From positions 1,302,001-1,366,000 of the forward strand of contig BJKQ01000007.1 in assembly GCA_006538405.1 (NCBI GenBank): a stretch of 64,000 bases of DNA, written 5' to 3'. Origin of the DNA: Hansfordia pulvinata. Its lineage: Eukaryota > Ascomycota > Sordariomycetes > Xylariales. This document shows positions 32,735 to 45,200 of this stretch, one piece after another. A program made the position numbers and the translations under genes. The stretch's first letter is position 1; each line of letters opens with the position of its first letter. The notes beneath the pieces were generated by a model. The model made no database searches. It saw only the letters and a list, made by a program, of their open reading frames with translations, and was not told the DNA's origin.

Positions 32735-35700
32735 ATGGATTATGCGAAGCTGCGGGCCGCGGCCCTGCAGGACGGTGGTGACGAAGAGGCTGTGACGGTC
32801 GACACCCGCGCCCTCATCGACAAGGTCCTGGCGCGCTACTCGGGCGAATGGACGACCCTGCGCGAGCTCATTCAAAACGCGGCCGACGCGCAAGCGACGA
32901 CCGTCAAGATCAAGTGGGAAACGCTGCCCTCGACCCAGGTGCCTTTGCCCGCAACCACCGACCCCTCCGACATCCTCAAGCACACCCTCGCCCACCATAC
33001 CCTGCGCCGCCTCGTCGTCCAGAACAATGGTCAGCCCTTTACCAAGACCGACTGGGCTCGTCTCAAGCGCATCGCCGAGGGCAACCCCGATGAGACCAAG
33101 ATCGGTGCCTTCGGAGTCGGGTTCTACAGTGTCTTCGCCGACTGCGAGGAGCCCTTCGTCAGTTCCGGCCCCGACGCCATGGCCTTCTACTGGAAGGGCA
33201 ATGCCCTCTTCACTCGCAAGCTCACATTACCTACCACCGAAGCCACAACGGACACGGCCTTTGTCCTCGACTACCGGAACCAGACCACGACTCTGCCCAA
33301 TCTGCTGTCCATCAGCCAGTTCCTCGCCACCAGTCTGACCTTTGTCGCCCTCGAGTCCATCGAATTCTGGATCGACGACTATCAGCTGCTGCTATTGCGC
33401 AAGAAGGCCAGCCCCGCCTCTCGCATCTCCCTTCCCCGCGACGTCGAGACCACCACCAAGGAGCGAATTATGAAGGTCGACGCTGTTGAACGTTCCAGCG
33501 CCCAGATTGACGCCACCTACATGACGGCCATCGGCTGGAAGCCCCCAAAGGCCGCCTCGGCAAACAAGTCTACCGATACCTATGGTCTGAGCCAGCCCGA
33601 GGCGCCCTCAATCAGGAGCTTCTTCTCCCGACTGACGGCCAGCGCTGGTGTCCCAACAAAGGCAGCCAAGGCAGCTAAGGAGGAGCAGGACGCACAGGAT
33701 ACCATTAGCGAGGACATCACTGCTCGCGACACCTCTGCCATCTTTCTCAGGGCTACTACCGCCTCGATTAAGACTTCTGTCGCCGCCAGTTTCGCGGCTG
33801 AGCTCGAGCGCGCCACCAAGAAGCCGCCCCCCAAGCTGGCCAAGCTGTCTATTCTCACCTCTTCTTATGATGAGACTCAGGCTTCCCAAAAATCCACTAG
33901 CTCCAAAGCCTTGTCCAAAGCCACCGATGTCTTTGCTTCGGTCTTGCCTTCCAAGAAGCCTGGGGGCCGTATCTTCATCGGCTTCCCAACCACCCAGACC
34001 ACTGGTGCTGGCATGCACATATCCGCACCCTCCGTGATTCCGACCGTTGAGCGTGAGGCCATCGACCTGAACGCTCGGTGGGTTCGGACATGGAATATTG
34101 AGATGCTCCGCGCCGCCGGGATCATGACCAGGCTGGCCTTCATTCACGAAATGTCCGAATTGCAGCAAAAGTTGCAGCGCAGCGTGGAGGGCAACGGGTC
34201 GCGCAGCACGCCCGCCGACATCATGAAGCACATGCCCGAGGCTCGGCACATTCTCAATGCTTTCTCCTTCAGCGATTCGACACCGAGTGGACATGTCTCA
34301 CAAATCATTGAGGAGGCATTCTGGACGTCCTATGCCAAGCCGTCCATCGAGGTGTACAGTAGCAAGGGTGTACTCCCCACCACGAAAGTACGATTGGGGT
34401 CCGATGAGCTCGCCAAATTCGTCAATGGCATTCCCATCGTGCCCCCTGAGCTCAAAGATACCCCCTTCGTGCAGAAACTAATCGAGTTCTCCGTTATTAC
34501 TCCCATCACCGTCGAGGACATCCTCTCGGAGCTGTCGGATCGCCCGCTGAACAAGGAGCAGATGATCTGTTTCATCCAGTGGGCCGCGAAGAAATCTCTC
34601 ATGGGCGAGCTGGACCCTCCGAGCCGTAAGAGGCTTCTGGACGTGGCTGTTGCTGTCGTGGATGGAGCCAATGGGGGCCAGGGCGAGGTGGTTGCGCTGT
34701 GCAATATCACAACGTTCGTGAGCCCCAACAGGATACCGGCCGGCCTGCCTATCCCTCCTACCACGATTCCCTTGGAGTTCACCAGCAAATGCTCGGGGGT
34801 TGAGTTGCAAGCACTCGCGTGGGATAGTCTTGACATTGTTCCTTGGCTTCGCTTCCTCATTGAGACGGGGTCACGCAGATCAGACGATGAAAACATGACC
34901 AAGTCGTCCAGGTTCGCTATCCAAGTACTCACTGTACTCTCCAAAGGATGGGACAACCTTAGCCAAGGGTCGAAGAATACGGTCGTCACGATTCTCCAAG
35001 CACATACCGTCATGCCCACCAAGCTCGGCATGCGCAAACCTACCGAGTCATTCTTCGATTCGGTCAAGATTTTCGACGACCTCCCCAACATTGAGGGATG
35101 CTCATCTCTGAAACCCAAATTCCTCACTGCTATAGGTGTTCGTAAGACACTTGATTTGGAGACAATCTTCAAGCGCCTCCTGAACCCCACAACCGACGAG
35201 CAAGGGACTACTCATTCCAAGTGGAGTCATGTAGAGCTGATCAAGTATTTGGCATCTGAGCGTGCGGACATCCCGAATGAGGACATGAGAAAACTCAAAG
35301 AGTCTCGTATCTGCCCTGCCGAGGACCCCCATCACGGGTCTCAAGGCAAAGGGACTTCGGTGCTTTACAAGGCCTCTGAACTGTACGAGCCAAAGGCGCC
35401 GCTCAGAAACCTTGGCCTGAAAATCCTTCACTGGCCGGACGGCGGCTTTCGGGCAGCATCACCGGAAGCCAAGTTCCTGGCAGCGCTCGGACTGCGGGCT
35501 CACCCCTCTGTTCCAGAGCTGGTCGACATGATGGCCTCCTCGGACCTCAGGTTGCGTGGCGAGGCAATGAATTACTTCATATCACATCATCATGCCAATG
35601 GATATGCCAGCTTCAACTTGGCTGTTACTACCAAAGCTTTCTTGCCGATCCAGAACGATCCCAAGAAGCTGGTGGCGCCGTCTGAGTGCTTTACCAACAC

Positions 35701-38149
35701 GAAAGCTGCGGTCCTTGGATTCCAGATTCTCAAACCGGAGTTACACGCGCATGCGAACCAGCTTGGCGTTGTCCTCGACCCGCCCATGATGGAGTGTGTC
35801 AACCGTTTGTTGAGGAACCCACCTCAGAACCATCAGGACGCTGTGACGCTTTTCGAGTACTTCGCGTCTCGCACAAACGAGCTTGGGGACAATCTCGTTG
35901 CCAAGCTCAGGGACGCGCCCATTGTGCCGGTGACGAACGCCAGTCGGTCTTCTGGAATACCGACAAACAAGGCTAGCAGCAATGTAACGCACACGAGGCC
36001 GCGCCATTGCTACCTGGGAAGCTCCTCGATGTACGGGGATATATTTGACTTTGTCGACTTTGGGTCCAATGCGAATGCCTTCCTGTTCAGATGTGGGTCA
36101 AAGTCGGAGCCGACCAAGCTGGAAATAGCTCACCGCGCGACGGACGAGCCAGCGAAGCTTCTGAGCGCACTGCAGAGGCCTGAGAAATACATAAACCTGC
36201 TCAAAACGCTTGCCGAGGACGTTTCCACACTCAAGCGCGACAAGGATCTCTGGAGAAAGATGAAAGTTGCCCCTTTCCTGTTGGGTTTCAAGGAGATCAA
36301 CACGACTTCAGACAAGGAGAAGGGCAGGGCGGCGGATGCTGACGAAGACGAGTCGTCTATCAAACACTACCAGCTCGCTGCACCTCAGCACATTGTCATC
36401 GCCGACGACTTCATCAGCTACCGGCTCTTTAAGGACCACTTGCTCTGCGCCCCTGAAGAGGAGGTCCTCGAGTCTTTCTACCAAGCCTTGGGCTCGCCTC
36501 TGTTATCCCAAACCATCCAGGAGGATCTCCGTGTCGGACAACACCAGCCGAGGCAGGAGGGGGCGCAGTGGCTGCGCAAACACGTACTCGAGCGCTCCAA
36601 GCTCTTCATTCACGAGTACTCGCGTTCATCACGAGACGGCATCAAGAATGACGCCAAGTGGCTCGAAACAAACCTCAGTGTCGAGGCGGTTGATTCCGTC
36701 TCGTTGTGCCGATCGCTCCGGGGCCTCCGCAAGTCTCACATCGAGAAGCGATCAGCAGCAGTGGACAAGAAGTCATCCAGCAGCCCCTTTGGCACTCGCG
36801 GTGCTCCATGGGTTCTGTACATCTCTGCCGCCTCGTCGAGGCCCGACATGTACCAGGTTGGCCAGGCGCTTTGTACCCTGCTTCTAAAGCGACCCTCGCA
36901 GCAGGCCTACCTATTCTTCGAGCCATTTCTCAAGCTCGATCTTCTGGATCTCCGCGCCCGAGGCTACAATGTCGATCGCATTCTTCGAGCCAAGCAGGCC
37001 GAGGCTCGCATCGCCGAGGAGGAGAGACGTGCCGCCCTCGAGGCCGAGCAAGCTCGCATACGCGAGCGGGAGAACGAATTCCGGCAACAAGCGGCCCAAG
37101 TAGGCGGCATCGAGACGCAGGGGCAGATGGTTCCGACTGCTGGCAGGAACGCGCGGCCGCGCATGCCTGGCGCCTTTGACGTCGACGATCCCGAATCGCC
37201 CGAGGCCGACAAGCACGCCTCGCTCCCGCCGCCCCCTGACAGCAAGGGACCCCGTGGTCTCTTCTCCGATTTTACCAAGCGGCTCGGATTCAACACCTCG
37301 GAGGCAGAGCAGAGTCTGCGGGGCATTTTCGGAGGCGCAGGCGCCGGCCCATCGGGGTCGAACAACCAACCCCCGCCCCGCGGTCCGCAGCAGCCACAAG
37401 CATTGCCCGGGGCCGGCAACAACAACAACCAAGACAGTGGGCATGTAACGAACCCCGCCGTGGTGCAGCAGAACCTGTTCAATGCGATCCAGTCGACTCG
37501 CGCGCACGACTCGGGATCTGTCTTCTCCCCGCCGACGACGCAACAGGTCATGGAGCAGGCCTCGTACTGCGACGACACGCCGGGCCAGAACCTCGAGTTT
37601 GCCGCCGATGCTTCGAACGGCATGCGCGTCTTCATTTCGCGACAGCAACACAGCGAGAGCCAGGACGATCCGCCCATCGACACCGCCACGTTCCTCCAGA
37701 CCAACCACCGCGCCATCAATCATTTCGCCACCATGCTGCGCGATCTTGCGAAAACCTACTCCATGTCTCCGCGTTCTCTGCACATATTCTACGACGCCCG
37801 CGGCTCCACGATCGCCTTCAACCGCGACGGCTCCATCTTCTGCAACCTCCGCTTCTTTTTGTGGCTGCACTGGCCTTCCCTGCAGGCGCCATCCACAGAC
37901 CCGGCCACTGCAAGCCAGGAGCTGTCAACAGCTGCTGTGTGGTGGTGGGTCGTTCTGGCCCACGAGATCGCCCACAACATCATCAAACCCCACAACGCGG
38001 ATCACAGCTTCTACACCGAGTCCCTCATCCAACAGTACTTCCCTATGATGATGGGGCGCGTGGTGCGCATGATGGACCAGGCTGCCGACGACCTGGGGGC
38101 GCCTGCTGGCGGATCGGCCGCGCCTCCTCCTTACCGCGAGGACAATTAG
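32735..38149 (+). CDS. DUF3684 / sacsin-like GHKL-ATPase protein with C-terminal HExxHx5H motif
   Basis: Large fungal protein (1804 aa, one exon) of unknown function. The N-terminus carries a Hsp90/sacsin-type GHKL ATPase: N-box L-R-E-L-I-Q-N-A-A-D-A (42-52) and G1-box I-G-A-F-G-V-G-F-Y-S (123-132). The long middle matches no domain I can name beyond the fungal DUF3684 type. Around 1415-1450 there is an Ala/Glu/Arg-rich coiled coil, then a Pro/Gly/Asn-rich linker. The last 180 residues form a separate unit with W-W-W-V-V-L-A-H-E-I-A-H: H1743, E1744 and H1747 give HExxH, and H1753 follows after five residues. That is the zinc-ligand spacing of metzincin proteases. Whether it binds zinc is inference. 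The first in-frame ATG (GCGCCATGG) is chosen as start. Confidence 0.85.
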   Translation: MDYAKLRAAALQDGGDEEAVTVDTRALIDKVLARYSGEWTTLRELIQNAADAQATTVKIKWETLPSTQVPLPATTDPSDILKHTLAHHTLRRLVVQNNGQPFTKTDWARLKRIAEGNPDETKIGAFGVGFYSVFADCEEPFVSSGPDAMAFYWKGNALFTRKLTLPTTEATTDTAFVLDYRNQTTTLPNLLSISQFLATSLTFVALESIEFWIDDYQLLLLRKKASPASRISLPRDVETTTKERIMKVDAVERSSAQIDATYMTAIGWKPPKAASANKSTDTYGLSQPEAPSIRSFFSRLTASAGVPTKAAKAAKEEQDAQDTISEDITARDTSAIFLRATTASIKTSVAASFAAELERATKKPPPKLAKLSILTSSYDETQASQKSTSSKALSKATDVFASVLPSKKPGGRIFIGFPTTQTTGAGMHISAPSVIPTVEREAIDLNARWVRTWNIEMLRAAGIMTRLAFIHEMSELQQKLQRSVEGNGSRSTPADIMKHMPEARHILNAFSFSDSTPSGHVSQIIEEAFWTSYAKPSIEVYSSKGVLPTTKVRLGSDELAKFVNGIPIVPPELKDTPFVQKLIEFSVITPITVEDILSELSDRPLNKEQMICFIQWAAKKSLMGELDPPSRKRLLDVAVAVVDGANGGQGEVVALCNITTFVSPNRIPAGLPIPPTTIPLEFTSKCSGVELQALAWDSLDIVPWLRFLIETGSRRSDDENMTKSSRFAIQVLTVLSKGWDNLSQGSKNTVVTILQAHTVMPTKLGMRKPTESFFDSVKIFDDLPNIEGCSSLKPKFLTAIGVRKTLDLETIFKRLLNPTTDEQGTTHSKWSHVELIKYLASERADIPNEDMRKLKESRICPAEDPHHGSQGKGTSVLYKASELYEPKAPLRNLGLKILHWPDGGFRAASPEAKFLAALGLRAHPSVPELVDMMASSDLRLRGEAMNYFISHHHANGYASFNLAVTTKAFLPIQNDPKKLVAPSECFTNTKAAVLGFQILKPELHAHANQLGVVLDPPMMECVNRLLRNPPQNHQDAVTLFEYFASRTNELGDNLVAKLRDAPIVPVTNASRSSGIPTNKASSNVTHTRPRHCYLGSSSMYGDIFDFVDFGSNANAFLFRCGSKSEPTKLEIAHRATDEPAKLLSALQRPEKYINLLKTLAEDVSTLKRDKDLWRKMKVAPFLLGFKEINTTSDKEKGRAADADEDESSIKHYQLAAPQHIVIADDFISYRLFKDHLLCAPEEEVLESFYQALGSPLLSQTIQEDLRVGQHQPRQEGAQWLRKHVLERSKLFIHEYSRSSRDGIKNDAKWLETNLSVEAVDSVSLCRSLRGLRKSHIEKRSAAVDKKSSSSPFGTRGAPWVLYISAASSRPDMYQVGQALCTLLLKRPSQQAYLFFEPFLKLDLLDLRARGYNVDRILRAKQAEARIAEEERRAALEAEQARIRERENEFRQQAAQVGGIETQGQMVPTAGRNARPRMPGAFDVDDPESPEADKHASLPPPPDSKGPRGLFSDFTKRLGFNTSEAEQSLRGIFGGAGAGPSGSNNQPPPRGPQQPQALPGAGNNNNQDSGHVTNPAVVQQNLFNAIQSTRAHDSGSVFSPPTTQQVMEQASYCDDTPGQNLEFAADASNGMRVFISRQQHSESQDDPPIDTATFLQTNHRAINHFATMLRDLAKTYSMSPRSLHIFYDARGSTIAFNRDGSIFCNLRFFLWLHWPSLQAPSTDPATASQELSTAAVWWWVVLAHEIAHNIIKPHNADHSFYTESLIQQYFPMMMGRVVRMMDQAADDLGAPAGGSAAPPPYREDN

Positions 38150-39271
38150 AGATTTCTTCCGTAGGCGAGCGCAGGCACGGCGGCGAGTCCATACTTTCCG
38201 GAGAAAGAGGGCACCCTATACGGAAGTGGAGACAGTGAGGTTGACGAGGCTCCTAGAACACGAGCAAAAGTAGAGATAAGGACTTGATCTTCGCTTTTGT
38301 AGCGGCCAGTGGTCTCTCCGAAGCACCACTTGTGCCCCGCGGCATCACAACTGGCTGGTTCTTCTAGAATCTCATACGATGAACGGATACTCTGTATTTT
38401 GATTTTCGGTCACGGAGCAAAGGGTCTGGGTAGCAAAGCCTGTCATTTCAGCGGTTTATTCCCTATGGTCCGAGTCTTTCGTCTTACAGTAGATGGTGTG
38501 GCGTGGAGGCAGGCGCCCATGCCAGCATACAGTGGCTAGCACGCAGCGAAACGTGTCCTGCAAATCCCGCATGAAACGCATGATGCTTCACTCACGCGAG
38601 ACGGGACTATATACGGTACAATCAATAGACCCATTGTTACACATGGGCAATTTTGTTCACTGCGGGCGTCGCGCTAAGTCATGGCAAGCCGCGACATCTG
38701 TCATGACGGCGTCGCGATTTCGCCCTGCCAAACAATCAACACAGTCGAGCCGCTCTTGCTCTCGAGCGTATGAGGTCCTATACAGTAGCCGACCGTCATG
38801 CACTGAGTGGCCTGCGCCCCGTGCACTCAGGGTGAGGAGCAGCTGGAGATTATCATGTAGGCAGAGCCAAGTGCCCGTTTACGAGTACTAGCGATGCTGC
38901 TGATTTCTCACAATTGGACGGGACTTTGATAAGGGTGTAATAACAAGTAAATTTTGGTAGCAAACAAGAGACGATTTTACTACATTAATGAACAACAAGC
39001 AGCGACGTGACACGGACCTTGCTGTATCTTTTTCCGTGCCCAACACCCCTTTTCGTATCGAAGCTTGCCATCGCCGTCATCAACGCCGGTAAACCAGTAG
39101 CAAACACTCGCAAGCCTGTCATGTAACCTCATGAACCAGGAATCACCGCCACCTCTAACAACGCCGTGCTGACTTGAATTACAATAAAATCATGCGTGCG
39201 AATCGCAACCTCCGTTCCACAAGACAAACCCTCCCAAACGCTCGCCATCTGGCCGTCGGTAGTTCATGACT
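38150..39271. other. Intergenic between convergent DUF3684 gene and TRA1
   Basis: 1.1 kb holding two 3' flanks. One octamer (38880). AT-richer stretch around 38930-39010. No gene seen. Confidence 0.6.
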
Positions 39272-42200
39272 CTAGAGATATGGCATCCAGAGGGCATCGC
39301 ATTGCGCCAAGCTGACGGGGTTAACGGCCTTGGCGATGAGATCAATGACCGTCTGGCAAGCCGGCAGGTTGCCAAGAGGGGCCTGAGCCAGGCTCACGGC
39401 TCGCTTGACAATCATGTCACAGTTGGTCTGGACAGTCTCCCGAAGCTGGTTCTCGTTAAGATGCACCGCGCGGTGACTGCTGGTGAACCACCAGATCATC
39501 TCGTCTCGCACAAAGAGAGTCAGAGCGTGTTCAAGCTCAAACTCGGGCTCGGTGAGGCAGCGCGCGATCGCCATGATTGCGGGGCTGAAGATGCCCTCCG
39601 TCGACAGAGGACCCATGAGAGTCTGGAGATTGGGCGTCAGGCGGAAGGGGACCGGCTCGGGATTGTGAAAGAACGGCTTGGCTTGAGCCATGAAAGACAT
39701 CAACTCGGAACCCCAAATCTTGCCTGATCCTCGAGCGATGTTGATCTTCTGGGGTAGCGGCTGGTCATGTACAGGATGTATGTCATGAAGGTGAGGGCAG
39801 CCAACTGGTAGGAGAAGCGGCGGCGGAACAGCCAGAACTCGGAGTATTCAGGGTAGATGCTCTGGAAGTATTCCACAGCGACGGTATGCGGGACCCATTT
39901 CTCCTGGATGGCGGTGTAGACCTCCAAGCGAGCCGTCACCGTCTGGTCGTGTTGTTTGGAGCCCTTGGGGTCTACGAGCCCACGAAGCTTCTCCATGGTG
40001 AAGAGCACTGGCTCGTCCTTGAGCATTCCATTGCGGCGGCAGTGGTCTTCGTAGATGGCTTGCAGCGTAATGTAAGAAGTGTCCTCCTGGACAAGTCTGA
40101 TGTGCGGAGCAAGCGGCACCATCAACGGCAATGTGAATTGCAGGTCGCGGCGACGACTCTCCTTCTTCTTCGCCAGTGTCTGGTTCAGCTGGCGGAACAG
40201 CTGCAAGATGCGTTCCTCTCTTCGGCAGTGTCTCGCTGCGGGGTGCTGAACCGCAAAGCAATGAATACTGCCGTCGTGGCCACGAATCTTCAAGCGGCGA
40301 TGTGAGCTGCCAATCCCTCTCACCAAGTCTACACTGGGCAAGAATCGGTCAATGCGAATGAAATCTTGGTTCTTGTCCTTGTGCTGCAGGTACTGGCCGG
40401 GGATTTCGACGTCATCGAACTTCTGGTAGCGGAACTCGCTCAAATGTCGCGAGTATGACTCCAAGTAGGCCTTGGAGTTCCGACGGTCGAGTTTCTCCTC
40501 GAACTTGTCGCGCCACCTCCGCAGCTTCTGGATGTACTCAAACATGGTCGGCTTGATTGTGACAAAGTCAGCCTCGAAGTGCTTCTTGATGTGAGCAGGC
40601 AAAATCGTCTCGGCGAATCGAACAATATTCGTCTCCGTCGCAGGCGGTAGCTTGCGGTCCTTAGCATAAGACACCGGCATGCGGCTGACGTAGGCAAGGC
40701 CATCGTTGAGCAAAGCGACAATGAGCCGGTAAGCGTCCTCGTCTGGCGGGCACTTGAAGTACTTCTGGGTCTGGTCGACCATGGTCTCCATAGATAGAGC
40801 CAGAAGAGGGAAGGCTGTCTTGAGGACCGACATGATCTCTTCGGTCAGTTCCCACGGCGGCTTCTTTTGCCCGGCACCCGACCCTGCAGCAGCATCTTTT
40901 CCTGGCTGATCACCAGCGGCGGCAGGCCCCGCGGCGGTGGGAGTAGGGGCGGTGGGAGTAGGTGCGTTGGCAGGGGCAGCGCCTGCAGGGCCACTCGCGG
41001 CATCGGGCCCTTCGGTCTTGGCTTGCGTGGTCCCGTCGCCACTGGCCGTCTGCGGCCTCGACGAGGGCTCTGATTTCGGTTCGGCGCCCTCCGACTTGGG
41101 TTGCCCTGGAGAACTTGTAGTCTTGCTCATGTTGCCCGATTGTGCTCGCTGGTGCCGCGCCTTCGCTTCTTGCCCCTTCTTCATGGCGAGCATGTCTTCG
41201 CGGCTGGTGCGGAGCTGGAAGTAGAGGGACTGGGGGTAGGCCTTGGCTATCTTGAGCAGAATCGCGTGCACCTTGGGTGCCTCCTTGTGGCTGAGCCCAG
41301 TGAGAAGCTGTTGGATGAATGTAATCCAATACCAAACTGGAGTTTCCCCTTTGTAGTCGTCGAAACCAGAAGCAATGGTGCCGTTGGCGTCGTCGAGACT
41401 CAGCAGCCAGAGAATGCGAGCTATGAGTTTCCGAGCTTTGCCGCTCTTGTAACTGCCAATGGCCTGCAGGTAAGAAGTCACTGCCTGCTTCGCCGAGTTC
41501 AGGTCTTTCGGGTCGTCCTTGAATCTGCGGTCATTGAAGTAGCCCCATTCGGCCCATGCCTTGGCTTTGTTGATATCGTAGTACAGTGCCGTTCCATATG
41601 CGCCGTCCGCCTCATCTCTCTGCTTGAGCTTCTCGAGGAACATGCCCTTGAGAGTGTAGAACTCCGCTTTCTGCTGATTGTTGAAGTAGTTGAGATTCGT
41701 GTTGTTGATGACGTCGAGACCACTCGACAGCTCTTCGGGGTTCTCATAGTGACATCTGGCCTGCTCTCTCAGCTTCAAGAAAGCTTCTTGGATCTCAATG
41801 TTGGGCAGCGTGTAGATGCGACTCAGCTGGCTAATGCAAACCTCAGGCAATGAGTGCTTGCGGGCCACATGCGCAAAACGATTGATGATCCAAGCCGTTT
41901 CATGGTATCCACGATAGGCAAAAGATGTGCCATTGGAGTTTTGGCCTCCCGGTGGCAGGAGTTGCAGGTAGGTCGCGTTGATGAGCCCAAAGATGTGTTG
42001 CCGCCAAGTGACCAGATCTTGCCAATCTGTGATATCATCCCAAATATTGGGTAGCCTGTCGCGCCAAGAGCCAAGAAGCAACTTCAGCTCGCCTGACTTG
42101 ACATCCAGGGTCTGGGCAGTAGTGACACTCAGGCTCTGGCAGATCACGCTGGCGTCATGCAGCTCCACCAACTGCTGGAAGTTGTGCAGCATGGGCACAT

Positions 42201-45200
42201 GTGCTGTTGTCAGGCGCTTCGGAAGCTGGTGCCATTTCCGAATCGAAAGTTGTATGGCTTCGTCGCAAACACGCGAGAATTCTTGGAGCGTGTCCTGTTT
42301 GTTGTGATACTTGAGCAATGACATGAAGCCCTGGAAGAAGGCTCTGCGGGAAGTCGGAGCATCCATGACACCCTTGATCAGCCCGTCCAAGCCCTCGCGA
42401 TGGTCCTGGTTCTGCCACATTTCAATGTTGCGCCAAGCGCATTCGAGCAGCAAGTCTGACAGGTTCTCGTGCTTGGCGAACTCTTGAAGTATGTCCCATT
42501 GCTGAAGCTTTTCTGCACAGAGGACCCAATGATCCTCCCACAGCATGTACTCGCCCTGGGAGAAGGGGATGACGCCAGTGCGGGCCTTGACTTGAGCTGC
42601 CTCGTACATCTTCTGGGCTTTGTCCCACATGCCATTCTGCTCATACGACAGGCCGGCATTTGTCTCGACGTACTGGCAACGACGACGCCATGTGCCGTAG
42701 AACATGTCATCCTCTTTGAGACTGGAGTAGAGCTCAACCAACGCGTCAAGTGTGCTCTCCCTCACCGTTGCCGAGTCGAGGTCAGGCTTGATGGCAGCAT
42801 TTTCCAGCTGCACCAAGGCAGTGTACCACGCATCGTATGTCTTGGCTTCAAACTTAAGCACGTGGGGAGGGATTTTGCATTCTGGCCATGACTTGGCCGC
42901 GCCGGCCAGCAATGACTGCACCACATTGGGGCGTTTGTCGATTTGTCGGGAATGATAGTCTTTGGTGAGCAGCACGACCAAGCCTTTCTGGAGATCGCTT
43001 CTTTCATCTTTCGGCGTGGCAGCCCAGAACATGGGGAAGAGAGTCACCCAAAGAGAATGGGCCAGGTTATTGTCGACATGCTGAAGTTGCACAACTGGTT
43101 CGATCACATCCCGGACCTTGACATCGCTCAGCTCCGAGACGAACCTGCGGTGATTGGTCATGAAAGTGTCGTATCTGTCGTCGGACATGGTGTCGGGGTC
43201 TCTTGTCTCCTTGGAGTACGCGCCGAAAACGAGCGACGCGGGAAGGGTACGGAAATCCTCATGATGAAGCTGCGCGTTTGAGTTCAGCTCAACAGCTCCA
43301 AGGATCAGTTGTGACGCCTGCGCAAGCCAGAAAGAATCGCCCAAGGTGTCCCAATTCTGTGCCGTGACAACATACGAGAGACGAGCTGATGCAGTCTTCG
43401 ACAAACTCTTCTCGAAGATGGCGATGAAGCGGTTGCGCATGTCCACATCCTGGGCACGAGTACCGATCAAGAAGGCGTGCTCCATGCGGACAGTGAGCTC
43501 GGTGCGTGTGATTTTCGGGTCCTCGTAGATTCGGATCACCAATTCGAGGAATTTGGTCAACATGGTAGGATCCGCCCTGTGTTCGAAGGCAAGCATCTTG
43601 TGGAGCACCGCGGTCTTCTCTTTGAGAGTTGGCCAGGTGCCCTCGGAGCGGAATACCCATTCTTCGACCATGTCAAGAATTTTCTCACACAGCTCGATGT
43701 GATTGGACTTCTCGATCAAGGTGGCCAAAACACTTAAGAATGGTCGACGGTTGTCACCGAGGATCTCCATGCGCATCGCAATCACCTCCAGGGCTTTGAT
43801 CATCAGGTCGGTTTGAATCTTCAAGTCGTAAGCAGAGAGCTCTCCTTCTTGAGGACTAGCTTCTGCAGAGCGCATCGCAGCCACGTTCATCTGGTTAGCA
43901 GCCAGGCTGGTGTAGTGCTGGACATGTTCCCTGGCAAGTTTCGTCTGGAGTGCCTTCATCAGCGCTTGAATATGCTGGTCGATGACAGAGGGTCTGCGCT
44001 GGCCCAATGACCAGAGTATACTGAGGCCGGAGACGTAGTTGGTGTTTGTCAGAGTCTCTGTGGCGATGGTTGATAGGAAGGTGACAATCTCCGACGTAGG
44101 GCTCTCGGCTTCAGCTTCAGCATCGGCATCTTCCATGGGCACATCTTCCGGCACAGAGTCGAGAACTCGCTGTATGGTTGACTTCAGGTCACGTCCTTCC
44201 TCGAAATTTTTGTCGGCAAAGTGCAGGCAATCCTGCAATTCGGGGTTTTCGGACCTCAAGCTCTTCTCCAAAACCTTCTGGATCGAAGGTATGCTCTTCA
44301 AGATCCACTCGTCCGACTTGGAGTTGAGAATGATGCGCACCACTTGCAGCGTGTTGATGATGTTGGTGATAAACTTCTCGTCGTAGTTCTCTTTGTCAGA
44401 GGGATCAGCGCCGAGTATCTTGGCTGTCCTCTCACTGGCAAGGACTACCTCTGTCACATTGGGGAATAGGTCGACATCAAGATCCTCCCAGTAGTGGGGC
44501 TGCAAAAGGTTTCGCAGCAGTACCATGGCCTTTTTGCAAAGTTCAGTCGACTGTGAGGGGACTGCAGGTCCGCCCGACGGGGCTGCAGCATCACGAGGCT
44601 TGGCGGAAGGAAGCGGGTATCTCTCGTTCAGCTGAGCGATGAACTCAATAAGGTACTTGACCATCTTCAGCCTGTATGGCGCGGGGATCTGGTAGTCATT
44701 GCCACCCGGGGCAGGTTGACGCGGAACGACTGGGGAAGAGGCGACAGCGTCGGTTTCAAACTTGCGCTTCTTTGATTCGGGCGATTCCGAGCGTGCGCGG
44801 ACAGGGCTGGCAGGCTTCCCGTCGACTCTCATGGACTCCCATTCCCAAATGAGCCACATCATGTTCAGGGCGAGTTTCTTGTGCTCATTGGAGGAGGTTT
44901 GTGGCGACGAGACTTTGCGGAGAGACGTGATGATCAAAATCGCGAACTTGTCGCGTGTCTCGTAGAACAGTTCAGGATGTTTGACCAGAAACTGGAATAT
45001 GCTGGATATCTGGGCGGCGTTCTGGCCTTCTTCCGCAAGAATCCGCCTGGGTGCCATGGCCCACATTGCATTACGGTCTCCGGGAGCCGCGCCGCATCTC
45101 TTCGGCAAGACTGGGGCCATTAGCTCAAGTGCCTGGGTGACAAGTGCGCGCCCCTCGTTCTGATTCGTCTTGAGCAGCCAATAGTACACTTGACTGACAA

